64,000 nt of DNA from UBA8079 sp965205535 (GTDB lineage Bacteria; Pseudomonadota; Alphaproteobacteria; UBA6615). Under the pieces are notes generated by a model that had not been told where the DNA came from, did not search any database, and was given only the letters and a program-made list of their open reading frames with translations. Shown piece after piece: positions 1 through 8,220 of the stretch. Made by a program: the position numbers and the translations under genes. Each line of letters starts with the position of its first letter. Positions within the stretch are counted from its first letter, which is position 1. Location of the stretch: assembly GCA_965205535.1 (NCBI GenBank), contig CBDBHH010000005.1, forward strand, positions 2,728,001-2,792,000, read 5' to 3'.

Positions 1-1214
1 CATGGCCTCGACCGGCTCGGGCCGGGCGAGCAGGCGCGGCGGCCGGGGCTGGGGCGGCTGCCAGGAAGCAGAACCGGAGGATTCCGTCAGGGCGGAGGTG
101 CCTGCCTGCACCCGCTCGGGCAGATGGGTGTCGCGGGCGGCAAAGCGCATCACATTGTCGGGGCCGAGACGCCCGGCCAGCCGGTCCACCAGCCGTTCCA
201 GGGCGGCGGGGTCGCTGTCGCGGGCGCCGACCAACTGGGTCTGGGTGGCGCGGAGCGGCTCGGTCACCGTGGCCGCAAGGGTGAGCGTCTCGACCATGGC
301 CTCGGCGGCAGCGCTCAGGGGGTCGGGCGCGGCGGTGGGCGGCTCGGGCAGGCGCTCGAGCTGTTCGTTGAGAAGCCGTGCCAGGTGATCGGGATCGTGG
401 CTCGCCCGGCGGTGCCGGCCATGATCGTGTCGACCCGCCCGCCGACCCGATAGAGACACAACTCCAGCCGGCGCGCGCCGCGCTCGGCCCGGGCGAGGCG
501 ATTACACAGGGCCTCGGTCAGGTTGCGGGCCGCCGCCGCGATATGCTCCTCGCGGCCCAGCGCCTCGGCAAAGGCGGTGCGCAGGCGCCAGACCGGCGCT
601 GGCACGCGGGGCGAGATCGGCTCGTCGACCCGCCCCAGGGCCTGATCCAGGCGGCGGGCGGGCAATTCCCCGAACCGGCGCGCCTTGCCGGGTTTGCCAA
701 ATCGCGCCGCGGCCCAGGCCGCACCCGCCGTGTCGGCGAGGCCGGCCCGGGCGGTGTAGCCGATGTTCGCCAGGCGCGTGGTCATGTCGTCGAGCATGGG
801 CGCTTCGCCGCCAAACAAATGCGCGCAGCCGGAGACATCCAGCCAGATGCCGGCAGCACCACCGCTCTCCAGTCCTGAGGGCGCGGTCCACGGCGTGTAG
901 CGGGTGCACCAGGCGGCGATCCGCTCCAGGGTCGCGCCGTCCCCGGCCGGGTCTGCGTCATGGACCGGGACATCCGGCATCAGCGCGCGGGCGTCGGCCA
1001 GGGTCTGGCCCGGGGAGAGCCCGGCCTTCTGCGCGGCCAAAGTCACCGCGCTCAGGCGCACGGCACCCCCCTCGGGCATGGCCATGACCAGTTCAGGCGA
1101 TGCGGCGACGTGCTGCTTCATCTGCTGTTTCAGGCTGCGCTGGCAGCGATCGGTCGCGAAGCGGGGGAACCAGAGCGAAACCACCCTGCGTTTGGGATTT
1201 ATCCTGTTCGCCAT
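1..1214 (-). CDS. imuB: ImuB, Y-family polymerase-like mutagenesis protein (frameshifted; C-terminus beyond window)
   Basis: ImuB is a Y-family homologue that works with ImuA and DnaE2 in SOS translesion mutagenesis. The N-terminus (RRVVSLWFPRFATDR) and the motif LDVSGCAHLFGGE are typical of ImuB, which lacks the usual Y-family catalytic acidic residues. The reading frame breaks near position 405: upstream codons read ...TIMAGTAG, while the expected continuation (SHDPDHLARLLNEQ ... RLLARPEPVEAM) lies in another frame and stays open to position 1. One missing G in a short G run (C run on the plus strand) would restore it. This is either a real mutation or an assembly error. The start at 1214 lies inside the end of imuA, an overlap of about 120 bp. 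dnaE2 would be expected beyond the left edge. Confidence 0.85.
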
Positions 1215-1947
1215 CGCTCCATTCCAGTTGCCAGGTCTTGGGACGCCCGCCCCGGGCGCGCAGCAGTTCGGCCTGCCAGCGTGCTGCACCAGGCAGGTTT
1301 GAATATTCGGCTGGCCCGCCCGGCAACGCGGCGATCCGCCAGCGGCTGATACACGCCGTCGGGGGAAGGGTATTTCCCACATCCCGGCGCAGCAGCAGGC
1401 CGAGCCCGCCACCGGCTTCAGCGGCGAGCTGCAGGCGGCGGCTGGCGGTGAGGTCCATCGCCTCGATTTCCGCGCAGACCAGCCCGACCGCGGGCGCACG
1501 CAGGGCTTCCTCCATGGCCCACAGGGCCGTCGCGGCGAAATCGCTGCCGGGCGGCACCCGCACCGCAATCAGATCGGAAGGGTCGAGGCCGAACCCGGCG
1601 AGCCCCGGCGCATACAGGCTCTCGCGCGGGCCGGTGCGGGGCGCGATCCAGACGATGGGCCGGGCGCGGGTGTGCTGGGCCTTGCCCGCGATCGCGGCGG
1701 CGAAAGCCGTGACCGCGCCGTTCAGGGCGCCGCCGATTTTGGTGGTGCTGTTGGAGGTGGGGGCGTCGCCATCGAGGAATTCATGCACCGCCCCCGCCGC
1801 GAGCCCGCCCCAGGGCAGATGTTCGTCGATCGCCGGAATGTCGAAGGCAAGGCCTGTGTCGTCACTGAACGGACTCCCGCTGCCGCCGCGCTCGATGGCG
1901 GCGATGCGGCTGCGCAGCCGCTGGAGGAGTTGAGGATCCGCCGGCAC
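1093..1947 (-). CDS. imuA: ImuA, RecA-like SOS mutagenesis accessory protein
   Basis: 284 residues. It matches the ImuA family: an N-terminal segment ending in LPWGGLAAGAVHEFL, a central RecA/SulA-like region (RPIVWIAPRTGPRESLYAPG) and the C-terminal signature ELLRARGGRPKTWQLEW. ImuA is required with ImuB for DnaE2-dependent lesion bypass in bacteria lacking UmuDC. The best start is a GTG at 1947. A LexA box lies 27-41 bp upstream, so SOS control is likely. The 3' end overlaps imuB; the conserved ImuA tail and the ImuB start are both recognisable, so the overlap looks genuine and the pair is probably cotranscribed. Confidence 0.9.
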   Translation of the reverse strand: MPADPQLLQRLRSRIAAIERGGSGSPFSDDTGLAFDIPAIDEHLPWGGLAAGAVHEFLDGDAPTSNSTTKIGGALNGAVTAFAAAIAGKAQHTRARPIVWIAPRTGPRESLYAPGLAGFGLDPSDLIAVRVPPGSDFAATALWAMEEALRAPAVGLVCAEIEAMDLTASRRLQLAAEAGGGLGLLLRRDVGNTLPPTACISRWRIAALPGGPAEYSNLPGAARWQAELLRARGGRPKTWQLEWSDGEQDKSQTQGGFALVPPLRDRSLPAQPETADEAARRRIA

Positions 1948-1973
1948 CGTTGCTGTATCCGTTCTCGCTAAAT

Positions 1974-1988
1974 GTTCTTATTTTGTTC
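1974..1988 (-). promoter_or_regulatory. LexA box (GTTC-N7-GTTC)
   Basis: GTTC TTATTTT GTTC exactly fits the direct-repeat LexA operator of alphaproteobacteria. It stands just upstream of imuA, a canonical SOS gene, so its role as the LexA operator of the imuA-imuB unit is well supported. Confidence 0.85.
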
Positions 1989-2117
1989 TAGTTTTCGAGA
2001 ACGGGGGAGTCAAAGCGGAGTGCAGGCGTGTATCGGGCCTGCTGACCCACACAAACGTGACTGTGGAACGCGCGGTGCGCCGCGCATTATGGGGGTCACA
2101 ACGGGTTTGGGCCTTCT

Positions 2118-2927
2118 ATGAGAAAACTCCAGAAATTCACCGGCGCGATGCTTGTCGCCTTGTCGCTGCTGGCCGCTGAAACAGCCCATGCGCAAGCGTT
2201 CGAGTGGGTGCGCATCGGTGACGCCGACGGGTTCGGGTTCACGGATACGGCGTCCCTGGGGCGACCCGTTCAGGGTGTCGGACCGGGGCCTGCCGACACC
2301 AACGCCAACGGGATCCTGGAGCCGGACGAATTCCTGCCCGATCTGAACCGGGACGGGGGCGTGTGGTACCGGGGCGAGGATAATTTCGACAACCGCTCGG
2401 ACGCGGAACGCAACGATACGGGCCATGCCTGCCAGGGGTGCCTGGCGATCGGCGACAGGACACGCGGCTCCAACTGGACCGACCTGTCGCTCTCACCCAC
2501 GGCACCGGCCGATGACTGGCCGGACTTGAACGGCCCGGCGACGCCGAACAGCGCGGCCTTCGTGTTCGATTTCACGGTGCATGCCGACGTGATCGTCCAG
2601 GGCACCGAGCTGTTCTTCAACCTGGTGTTCGGAGACTACGACATCGACCCGGCGGTGGTGTTCGTGCGGTTCAAGAACGCGCAGCCCCAGGTGTTGCGTA
2701 TTCCCAACCAGCGGTTCCGCAACGTGGACGGTCTGATCCAGGCGCGCACGTCGCGGCTGCCCTTCAACGACGTCTTCACCCGCGACGCCGACGGCAACTG
2801 GCACGGGTTCCTGACGGTGATTTTCGATGCCCCGATCGACCCGTTCACGGCCTTCGACTATGTGGAACTGAGCCTCGATGCCGGCGTGTCGGCGCAGTTG
2901 TTTCGCCCGGGACGTATTCGCGGCTGA
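2118..2927 (+). CDS. secreted protein of unknown function with an EF-hand-like segment
   Basis: 269 residues. A Sec signal peptide is clear (MRKLQKFTGAMLVALSLLAA, likely cleaved after AHA near residue 25). Around residues 60-75 the segment DTNANGILEPDEF fits a calcium-binding EF-hand or dockerin-like loop, and a second Asp-rich stretch follows (DLNRDGG). A CQGC pair near residue 104 could form a disulfide. The rest is rich in beta-type sequence with several Asp/Asn loops. I do not recognise a named family. It stands alone between imuA (divergent) and the MetE-like gene. Confidence 0.75.
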   Translation: MRKLQKFTGAMLVALSLLAAETAHAQAFEWVRIGDADGFGFTDTASLGRPVQGVGPGPADTNANGILEPDEFLPDLNRDGGVWYRGEDNFDNRSDAERNDTGHACQGCLAIGDRTRGSNWTDLSLSPTAPADDWPDLNGPATPNSAAFVFDFTVHADVIVQGTELFFNLVFGDYDIDPAVVFVRFKNAQPQVLRIPNQRFRNVDGLIQARTSRLPFNDVFTRDADGNWHGFLTVIFDAPIDPFTAFDYVELSLDAGVSAQLFRPGRIRG

Positions 2928-2979
2928 GCCAATCCCCGATATAGTCCGGATAGGACATTTGAAATCGGGGGAGAAAGCC

Positions 2980-4158
2980 ATGTTCGTCGCCACCAAGGAC
3001 AAGGTGCTGCAGACCACCACGACCGGCGCGCTGCCACGGCCGAGCTGGTACACGGAAAACCTGCGTGGCGCGCCGCTGTCGACGGGCTTCGCCCATCGCG
3101 CGTACCGCGAGCAGCATCTCGATTGTCTGGCCTGCCATACCGCGGCCCAGAACCGTGCCGGGATCGACATCCTGGTGGATGGCGACACGCGGCTCGACGA
3201 CGACGTGGCCGGGCGCAGCTGGGTCAGTTACGCCTATGAGCGCATCGAGGGTTTCGGCCCGCCGGGGGTGGCGGTGCAGCCTTACGCAGCGATGGCCGAC
3301 AAGGGGCCGGGCGACCTGATCTGGGAGGTCATCGAGACCCGTCTGACGCCTCATGTGACCGGGCCCGTCGGCAAGACCGACCTGCAGCTCGACCGGGCCT
3401 ACAAGGCGATGGCGGGCATGACCGACAAGCCGGTGAAGATCGGCTCGATCTCGGCCCAGGTGATCAGCCATATGTGCATCAACGACCACTATGCCGACAC
3501 GAACGATCTGCTGATGGCGCTGTCGGACGCGTTCAACGCCGAGTATCACGCGCTGGCCGATGCCGGCGCGCCGCTGCTGCAGGTCGAGGAGCCGTCGATC
3601 CATCAGTCCATGCAGGTGCCGGGGCAGGAGGTCTCTGCCGAGCAATATGTCGAGGCCTTCAACCGCGAGGTGGCGGGCCTGCGGGACAAGACGGAAGTCT
3701 GGTGCCACACCTGCTGGGGCTCCCCCGCGGCCCAGAAGATGTTCGCCGAGCACGCGTCCTACGAACACGCATTACCGTATCTGGACCAGCTCGATGTCGA
3801 CGTGATCACCGTCGAAGGTGCCACCAACAATGGCATGGACCTGGAGCATTTCGGCAAACTGATCTCCAAGGACAAGAAGATCGCGCTCGGCGTCATCAGC
3901 CATCGCACCTTGCAGGTGGAACGACCCGAGGACGTCGCCGACCTGATCCGCCGTGCGCTCAAGCATATCGAGCCCGAACGGCTGATCTTGTCGAGCGATT
4001 GCGGTTTTGGCCGCGGGGCGGCGAGCCGGATGCACGCCTTCTACAAAATGGTTTCCCTGGTGCGGGGTGCCAACATGGTGCGCAAGGAGCTCGGCCTCGA
4101 CGAGGTTTATGTGCCCGCGACAGACCCGCAAATCTCGATGGTACCGATGGCGGACTAG
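2980..4158 (+). CDS. MetE C-terminal-type zinc methyltransferase
   Basis: 392 residues. It resembles the catalytic half of cobalamin-independent methionine synthase (MetE/UROD superfamily), without the N-terminal half of true MetE. Zinc ligands expected for the family are visible: His243 and Cys245 in WCHTCWGSP, and Cys341 in LSSDCGFGRG. ATG 2980 is chosen because a purine-rich site (gggggagaaa) precedes it. Enzymes of this form include stand-alone methionine synthases, epoxyalkane:CoM transferase and other thiol alkyltransferases, so the substrate is not fixed. It lies beside a molybdenum hydroxylase remnant and a TauD-type dioxygenase, which suggests a catabolic role. A hairpin follows the stop. 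Confidence 0.8.
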   Translation: MFVATKDKVLQTTTTGALPRPSWYTENLRGAPLSTGFAHRAYREQHLDCLACHTAAQNRAGIDILVDGDTRLDDDVAGRSWVSYAYERIEGFGPPGVAVQPYAAMADKGPGDLIWEVIETRLTPHVTGPVGKTDLQLDRAYKAMAGMTDKPVKIGSISAQVISHMCINDHYADTNDLLMALSDAFNAEYHALADAGAPLLQVEEPSIHQSMQVPGQEVSAEQYVEAFNREVAGLRDKTEVWCHTCWGSPAAQKMFAEHASYEHALPYLDQLDVDVITVEGATNNGMDLEHFGKLISKDKKIALGVISHRTLQVERPEDVADLIRRALKHIEPERLILSSDCGFGRGAASRMHAFYKMVSLVRGANMVRKELGLDEVYVPATDPQISMVPMAD

Positions 4159-4179
4159 CCGGTGCAGAATTTCATTAGC

Positions 4180-4243
4180 CCTCATCCTGAGCCTGTCGAA
4201 GTATGAGGGCGTACACCTCTCCTTCGACAGGCTCAGGATGAGG
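4180..4243. repeat. REP-like palindrome, 22-bp perfect arms
   Basis: The left arm at 4180-4201 begins CCTCATCCTGAGCCTGTC. The right arm at 4222-4243 is its exact reverse complement, separated by 20 nt. A T run (gtttttg) follows, so it could also terminate transcription of the methyltransferase gene. Nearly the same arms occur at 61334-61356 and 61668-61690, where they bracket a GIY-YIG gene. Such palindromes are dispersed in many alphaproteobacterial genomes. Confidence 0.9.
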
Positions 4244-4298
4244 TGTTTTTGCGTTATCGGCCGCTGCTGCTGCCGAACAATCTTATGAGGCAATTTCC

Positions 4299-4700
4299 AT
4301 GAGCGGAACACACGGGATCGCGCAGCCGGTGCGCCGGCGCGAGGATGTCCGGCTGCTGACCGACCGGGGCCGGTTCGCCGACGACGTCAACCGGGACGGG
4401 CAGGGATATGCGTCCTTCGTCCGCTCGCCGGTCGCCCATGGCATCATCCGGGGTTTTGACGCGGATGCAGCTTCGAAGGCCCCCGGCGTGATCGCGGTCT
4501 TCGTCGGTGATGATCTGGCGGCGGCCGGGGTTGGGCATATCGTGGCCCGCTGGCCGAAATATCAATCGGCCCAGATCCAGTCCGACCCGCCGCTCCACAC
4601 GCCGCGTCCGGGGCTGGCCCAGGGCAAAGTGCGCCATGTGGGAGAGGCGGTTGCGCTGGTGGTCGCCGAGACCCGCGCCCAGGCCGACGATGCCGCGGCA
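4299..4700 (+). pseudogene. CoxL/XdhB-type molybdenum hydroxylase large subunit, N-terminal fragment
   Basis: The first 134 codons of an aerobic CO dehydrogenase/xanthine dehydrogenase family large subunit: VRRREDVRLLTDRGRFADDV near the start, then HVGEAVALVVAETRAQADDAAAAL. Intact proteins of this family run about 770-790 residues. The frame ends at the end of an IS5-family remnant at 4701, and the rest resumes only at 8221 with the last 167 residues. About 480 residues of the middle, including much of the cofactor-binding region, are absent, so the gene is dead. No small or FAD subunit gene is adjacent. Confidence 0.88.
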
Positions 4701-4756
4701 GCGTTGTTGTATGGAGCTAGCGCTGCCCACAATTTGCCCTTACCCATAGATATTGC

Positions 4757-5329
4757 TCAAGCGCCAGCCTCGAACTCGGGACGGCCAAGCTCGGTCATTT
4801 TGTTTAGAATGTGTACGCCAATCCTGACTTCTGTTTTCTGATTTTGGAAGTTTCGGGCTTTCAGTTTGGGCCCAATTACCGCCTTCCAGCGGCCTATGTG
4901 GGTTTCTCCTCGGCTCCGTTGATTATACCCACTGTTGATTTGCCATGCCATACGCCCTTTATCACGAATTTCAGCGATGTGGTGATCGCGGCGAGAAGGT
5001 TTATGCTCTGACTGCGGGCTTGGTACGGCAGTCTTCGGGGGCGGAATAACAATTTCCACGTCCTCGCCAAAATGGGCCATAAGCAGATCACTGGTTGGTG
5101 TGCCATCATAAGCCCCATCGGCCAGAAACCGGGTGACGGGACTGTCAATTTGGTCGAGAAGTTCAGGTAAAGCGGTTGGATCGCCGACGTCATCCTTTGT
5201 CAAATCCGCACAGACTATGTCCCCGGTCGTGATATCCAGACCGAGGTGCAGCTTGCGCCATGATTTGCTTTTAGCCTTTGTTTTATGCTTGTTATGCAGC
5301 CATTCTCCTTCCCCTAATATTTTTTTAAT
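4757..5329 (-). pseudogene. IS5-family transposase, C-terminal 190 residues
   Basis: The fragment starts at GEGEWLHNKHKTKAKSKSW and keeps the second catalytic Asp (LADGAYDG) and the Y-2-R-3-E-6-K signature (YNQRSRGETHIGRWK) of the IS4/IS5 DDE superfamily. The N-terminal side ends exactly at the terminal GGG of the IS1595 element. Compared with full-length relatives, about 100 residues between this piece and the one at 8071-8156 are missing, so insertion of the IS1595 element was accompanied or followed by a deletion. Confidence 0.88.
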
Positions 5330-5360
5330 GGGAATTATATACGAGAATCCCATTTTCTTG

Positions 5361-5388
5361 TTGACTCCACCGAGGAATCGTTTACAGT
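5361..5388 (+). promoter_or_regulatory. putative sigma70 promoter of the IS1595 transposon
   Basis: TTGACT at 5361-5366 and TACAGT at 5383-5388 are separated by 16 nt, just inside the left terminus. A good ribosome site (agagggaga) precedes the transposase ATG at 5414. The overlapping downstream genes could all be read from it. Confidence 0.55.
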
Positions 5389-5413
5389 AGAATCCCAATA
5401 GAGGGAGATTCTC

Positions 5414-6388
5414 ATGGTTCAGAAGGCACCCGGCAAGCATTACCGCGAAGGTATCAGCTTCAAAGAGTTGATGAAAATGTTCTCGACCGAGGACGCCGCC
5501 AGAGAATGGCTGGAGTCGGCGATCTGGCCGGATGGGCCGTATTGCCCCAAGTGCGGATCGCTCAATGTGAAGGCCGGTATCTCACACAGCACCATGACAC
5601 ACCGTTGCCGTGACTGCCCGAATCGACCTCAATTCAGCCTCAAGTCGGGCACTGTCATGAAGGGGACAAAACTGGACTATCGTGATTGGGCAATTGCGGT
5701 CTACATCCTGACCACTAATCTCAAGAGCGTATCGAGTATGAAATTGCACCGTGATTTAGAGATCACGCAAAAGAGTGCCTGGCACTTACTGCACCGGCTT
5801 CGCAAGGCTTTCGAAGCGGGTCATGGCATATTCGATGGCCCCGTAGAAGCCGATGAAACCTACTTTGGCGGTCAGCGTAAGAACATGTCCAAATCCAAGC
5901 GCAAGGGCTTGAAGGGCCGGGGGGCGGTTGACAAGACAGCAGTTGCCGGGGTTAAGGACCGCGAGACCAACCAGGTTTCCGCCGAGGTGGTTCACGATAC
6001 CACGGGCGAAACCCTGCGGGGTTTCGTTGAGGATCGCACCAAGAAAGGCGCGCAGATCTATACGGATGATGCCACGGCCTACAAGGGCATCCTTCGCCCG
6101 CATGAGGCGGTGAAGCACTCAGCGGGCGAGTACGTCCGGAATATGGCACATACCAACGGAATCGAATCTTTCTGGGCCGGTCTGAAGCGCGCACATAAGG
6201 GCACGTTCCACAAGATCAGCCCAAAGCACTTGAACCGCTATGTGAAGGAATTTGAGGGGCGTCATAACGACCGGGACACGGACACAAAGGAACAAATGGC
6301 GCGGATCGTCACCGGCATGACCGGGAAGCAACTGCGCTATGCGGACCTCACCGCCGACAACGGATTGGATTCGGGAGCGCGGGGATAA
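5414..6388 (+). CDS. IS1595-family transposase
   Basis: 324 residues. An N-terminal zinc ribbon (CPKCGSLNV ... HRCRDC, about residues 48-73) is followed by the ISXO2-like DDE domain: VEADETYFGG (first Asp), IYTDDATAY (second Asp) and HTNGIESFWAGLKRAHKG (Glu region), then the conserved tail KHLNRYVKEFEGRHN. The length is full for the family and no break is seen, so it may be active. Its stop codon overlaps the methyltransferase ATG (TAATG), which ties expression of the cargo to the transposase. Confidence 0.95.
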   Translation: MVQKAPGKHYREGISFKELMKMFSTEDAAREWLESAIWPDGPYCPKCGSLNVKAGISHSTMTHRCRDCPNRPQFSLKSGTVMKGTKLDYRDWAIAVYILTTNLKSVSSMKLHRDLEITQKSAWHLLHRLRKAFEAGHGIFDGPVEADETYFGGQRKNMSKSKRKGLKGRGAVDKTAVAGVKDRETNQVSAEVVHDTTGETLRGFVEDRTKKGAQIYTDDATAYKGILRPHEAVKHSAGEYVRNMAHTNGIESFWAGLKRAHKGTFHKISPKHLNRYVKEFEGRHNDRDTDTKEQMARIVTGMTGKQLRYADLTADNGLDSGARG

Positions 6389-7318
6389 TGCTTTCCGCCG
6401 TGGAACTCTGCGCCGGGGCCGGGGGTTTGTCTATTGGCCTAGAGCAAGCCGGGTTTCAGCCCGTCGCCCTGATTGATAACGACGCCCACGCCTGCGCCAC
6501 GCTCCGGGTAAACCGCCCGCGATGGAATACAATCGAAGCTGATCTTAAGGGCTTCGACTTCTCCTCTTGGTCCGGCTCCGATCTTGTATCCGGCGGGCTA
6601 CCGTGCCCGCCTTATTCGGTTGCCGGGAAACAGCACGGCGCGGACGATGAGCGCGACCTGTTTCCCGCCATGTTGCGAATCGTCGAAAGCGTACAACCGC
6701 GAGCCGTGCTGATCGAGAATGTGCGCGGCTTATTGCACGCCAAATTTACCGAGGTCCGGAAGCAAATTGACGGCACATTGCAAGCGTTGGGCTTTGCCTC
6801 ATATTGGGCGATGCTGGATGCCGCCGATTTCGGTACTCCACAAACACGGTCTCGCGTGTTCCTTATCGCCCTCCGTAAGGGCGAAACCGGCCCGCTGGAA
6901 TGGCCGTTTCCCACCCTAAAAGCGAGCAAGACGGTTGGCGAGGCTCTCGGCGACCTAATGGCGGCGGACGGCTGGCAGGGTGCGAAGCGATGGGTGAGGC
7001 GGGCCAACAAGGCCGCCCCCACCATTGTCGGCGGTTCCAAAAAACATGGCGGCCCCGATCTTGGTCCTACGCGCGCGCGCGCGGCTTGGGCGGCTCTTGG
7101 CGTTGATGGCCTCGGCATAGCCGACTCCCCCCCCCCCCCCCCGAGGATTCAACGGTGTCCCGCGGCTTACCTCCCGCATGGTGGCCCGGATACAGGGCTT
7201 CCCCGATGATTGGGCATTCTATGGCGGCAAGACACAGCAATGCCGTCAAATTGGCAACGCGCTGCCGCCGCCGTTGGCCACGGCTGTCGCCGGGGCTCTG
7301 GCCCAATGCCTGCGCTGA
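6388..7318 (+). CDS. DNA (cytosine-5) methyltransferase, out of frame at a C16 tract
   Basis: Motif I (VELCAGAGGLSIGLEQAGF), motif IV with catalytic Cys73 (GGLPCPPYS), motif VI (LIENVRGL) and motif VIII (TRSRVFLIA) are all present. The frame then enters 16 C residues (7127-7142) and ends early after 273 residues. With 15 C the protein would continue into motif IX (RLTSRMVARIQGFPDDW) and motif X (QCRQIGNALPPPLA) and end at 7318, giving about 309 residues. The target-recognition region between VIII and IX is short. It overlaps the HNH gene. The length of the C tract decides whether active enzyme is made, by phase variation or through sequencing error. Confidence 0.9.
7127..7142. repeat. homopolymeric C16 tract inside the methyltransferase gene
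   Basis: Sixteen consecutive C lie between the Ser codon at 7126 and GAGGATTC. Losing one C, or gaining two, restores the frame to motifs IX-X. Tracts of this length are prone to slipped-strand mispairing and are typical switches in phase-variable methyltransferases, although they are also hard to sequence exactly. Confidence 0.9.
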
Positions 7319-7875
7319 CCGGCAAGAAAGGCATTCGCGCTTTCTTGCTAGAGAATGTCGGGAAGATCGTAAAAACCGAGCAAATACGCGACGCCAGCGG
7401 CGGTCAGGGTCAATACGGGCGCCGCTTGCGGGAATTACGCGATGAGGAAGGATGGCCAATTCAGTCTGATAAGGATTCTGCTGAACTCAAACCTGGCGAG
7501 TATCGCCTTGTGACTTGGCCGCCAGAGAAACCGCCGCCGCAGTTCGCCCGTAACATCAGCTCCAAAACGCGGGCGGAGGTTTTGGAGCGCAACGGCTATA
7601 CTTGCAAGATGTGCGGGATTGCGGCCGGCGATCCCGATGACCGGACGGGCCGACCGGCCCGCCTGCATATCGGTCATATCAAGGACAAGGGGCAAGGCGG
7701 CAGCGATGACCCGGACAACCTTCGGGCTCTATGCAGCATTTGCAATCAGGGTGCGAAGAACATTGTACCAGAACCGCCAGGACGGATATGGCTTATGTCG
7801 CAGGTGCGGCGGGCCAAGGAAGATGATCAGAGGGAGATATGGCTAACGTCAAAGTTCAAAAGCCAAAGCGGCTAG
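7306..7875 (+). CDS. HNH endonuclease, likely restriction partner of the methyltransferase
   Basis: 189 residues from ATG 7306, which overlaps the end of the methyltransferase frame. Residues 1-60 (GIRAFLLENVGKIVKTEQIR ... LRELRDEEGW) look like a winged-helix DNA-binding domain. The HNH domain follows, with zinc-binding pairs Cys100/Cys103 (CKMC) and Cys143/Cys146 (CSIC), catalytic-type His in LHIGHIKDKGQGG (His121/His124) and Asn138 in NLRALC. This arrangement next to a C5 methyltransferase matches HNH-type type II restriction enzymes. The recognition sequence is unknown. Confidence 0.85.
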   Translation: MPALTGKKGIRAFLLENVGKIVKTEQIRDASGGQGQYGRRLRELRDEEGWPIQSDKDSAELKPGEYRLVTWPPEKPPPQFARNISSKTRAEVLERNGYTCKMCGIAAGDPDDRTGRPARLHIGHIKDKGQGGSDDPDNLRALCSICNQGAKNIVPEPPGRIWLMSQVRRAKEDDQREIWLTSKFKSQSG

Positions 7876-8039
7876 GACAAACCAAGGTCAGAGTGAAACC
7901 GCACAGTCATCAGCCGTCAAAGGCAGAGATTGATAAGGTAGTCATTATCCACAAGAAGGATGGAACCGTACCGACGCCGGAGGAACTGGCCAGGGCCGCG
8001 CTCAGGCCCATGAAAGTGATTGAGGATTCAGATGCTTAA
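7839..8039 (+). CDS. small basic protein of unknown function in the IS1595 transposon
   Basis: 66 residues (MANVKVQKPKRLGQTKVRVK...), strongly basic in its first half with an acidic end. A clear ribosome site (agagggag) precedes the ATG, which overlaps the 3' end of the HNH gene. It sits directly before the right terminus. It could be an accessory of the restriction-modification cargo, but no family is recognised. Confidence 0.6.
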   Translation: MANVKVQKPKRLGQTKVRVKPHSHQPSKAEIDKVVIIHKKDGTVPTPEELARAALRPMKVIEDSDA

Positions 8040-8070
8040 CAGAGAATTGGGATTCTCGTATATAATTCCC

Positions 8071-8156
8071 CTTTTATTGTACGCGGGCCAGTTGGTCACG
8101 CGATAGCGCTTCTTCTCAAACTTATGCCGACGGGTGGCGTTAAATTTGTGTGGCAT
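8071..8156 (-). pseudogene. IS5-family transposase, N-terminal 28 residues
   Basis: Reading from ATG at 8156 gives MPHKFNATRRHKFEKKRYRV followed by TNWPAYNK, the typical start of IS5-type transposases of this group. It ends at the right end of the IS1595 element (8070). It is the other half of the gene whose C-terminal part lies at 4757-5329. Confidence 0.82.
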
Positions 8157-8220
8157 CAAAGGGGTCCAAGCTGGTTATCAAACTCCTCGCATATCAACCA
8201 AGGTCTGTCCATGCAACAAC

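Larger units (their letters stand above)
5330..8070 (+). mobile_element. IS1595-family transposon with methyltransferase/HNH cargo
   Basis: Perfect 23-bp inverted ends lie at 5330-5352 and 8048-8070; the left one begins GGGAATTATATACGAGAATC. Between them, all on the plus strand and overlapping, are the transposase (5414-6388), a C5-cytosine methyltransferase (6388-7318), an HNH nuclease (7306-7875) and a 66-residue ORF (7839-8039). Passenger-carrying members of the IS1595 family are known. The flanking 8-mers (tttttaat and cttttatt) do not match, so there is no clean target duplication, consistent with the deletion in the surrounding IS5 element. Confidence 0.9.

Noticed and set aside
378..2000. 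Several plus-strand open frames opposite imuA and imuB
   Set aside because: They are shadows of high-GC coding sequence on the minus strand; the ImuA and ImuB proteins are clearly recognisable in the opposite direction.
2930..2979. The ATCCCCGAT ... ATCGGGG pair before the MetE-like gene as a riboswitch
   Set aside because: The arms are only 8 bp, and there is no conserved SAM or cobalamin riboswitch core in the short leader.
4180..4243. Interpretation of the hairpin purely as a terminator of the methyltransferase gene
   Set aside because: The same arms recur at 61334 and 61668, so it is a dispersed repeat first; termination may be a secondary effect.
7071..7083. The CGCGCGCGCGCG run upstream of the C tract as a second phase switch
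   Set aside because: It is a short dinucleotide run in frame with conserved-length coding, and no family motif becomes accessible by shifting it.
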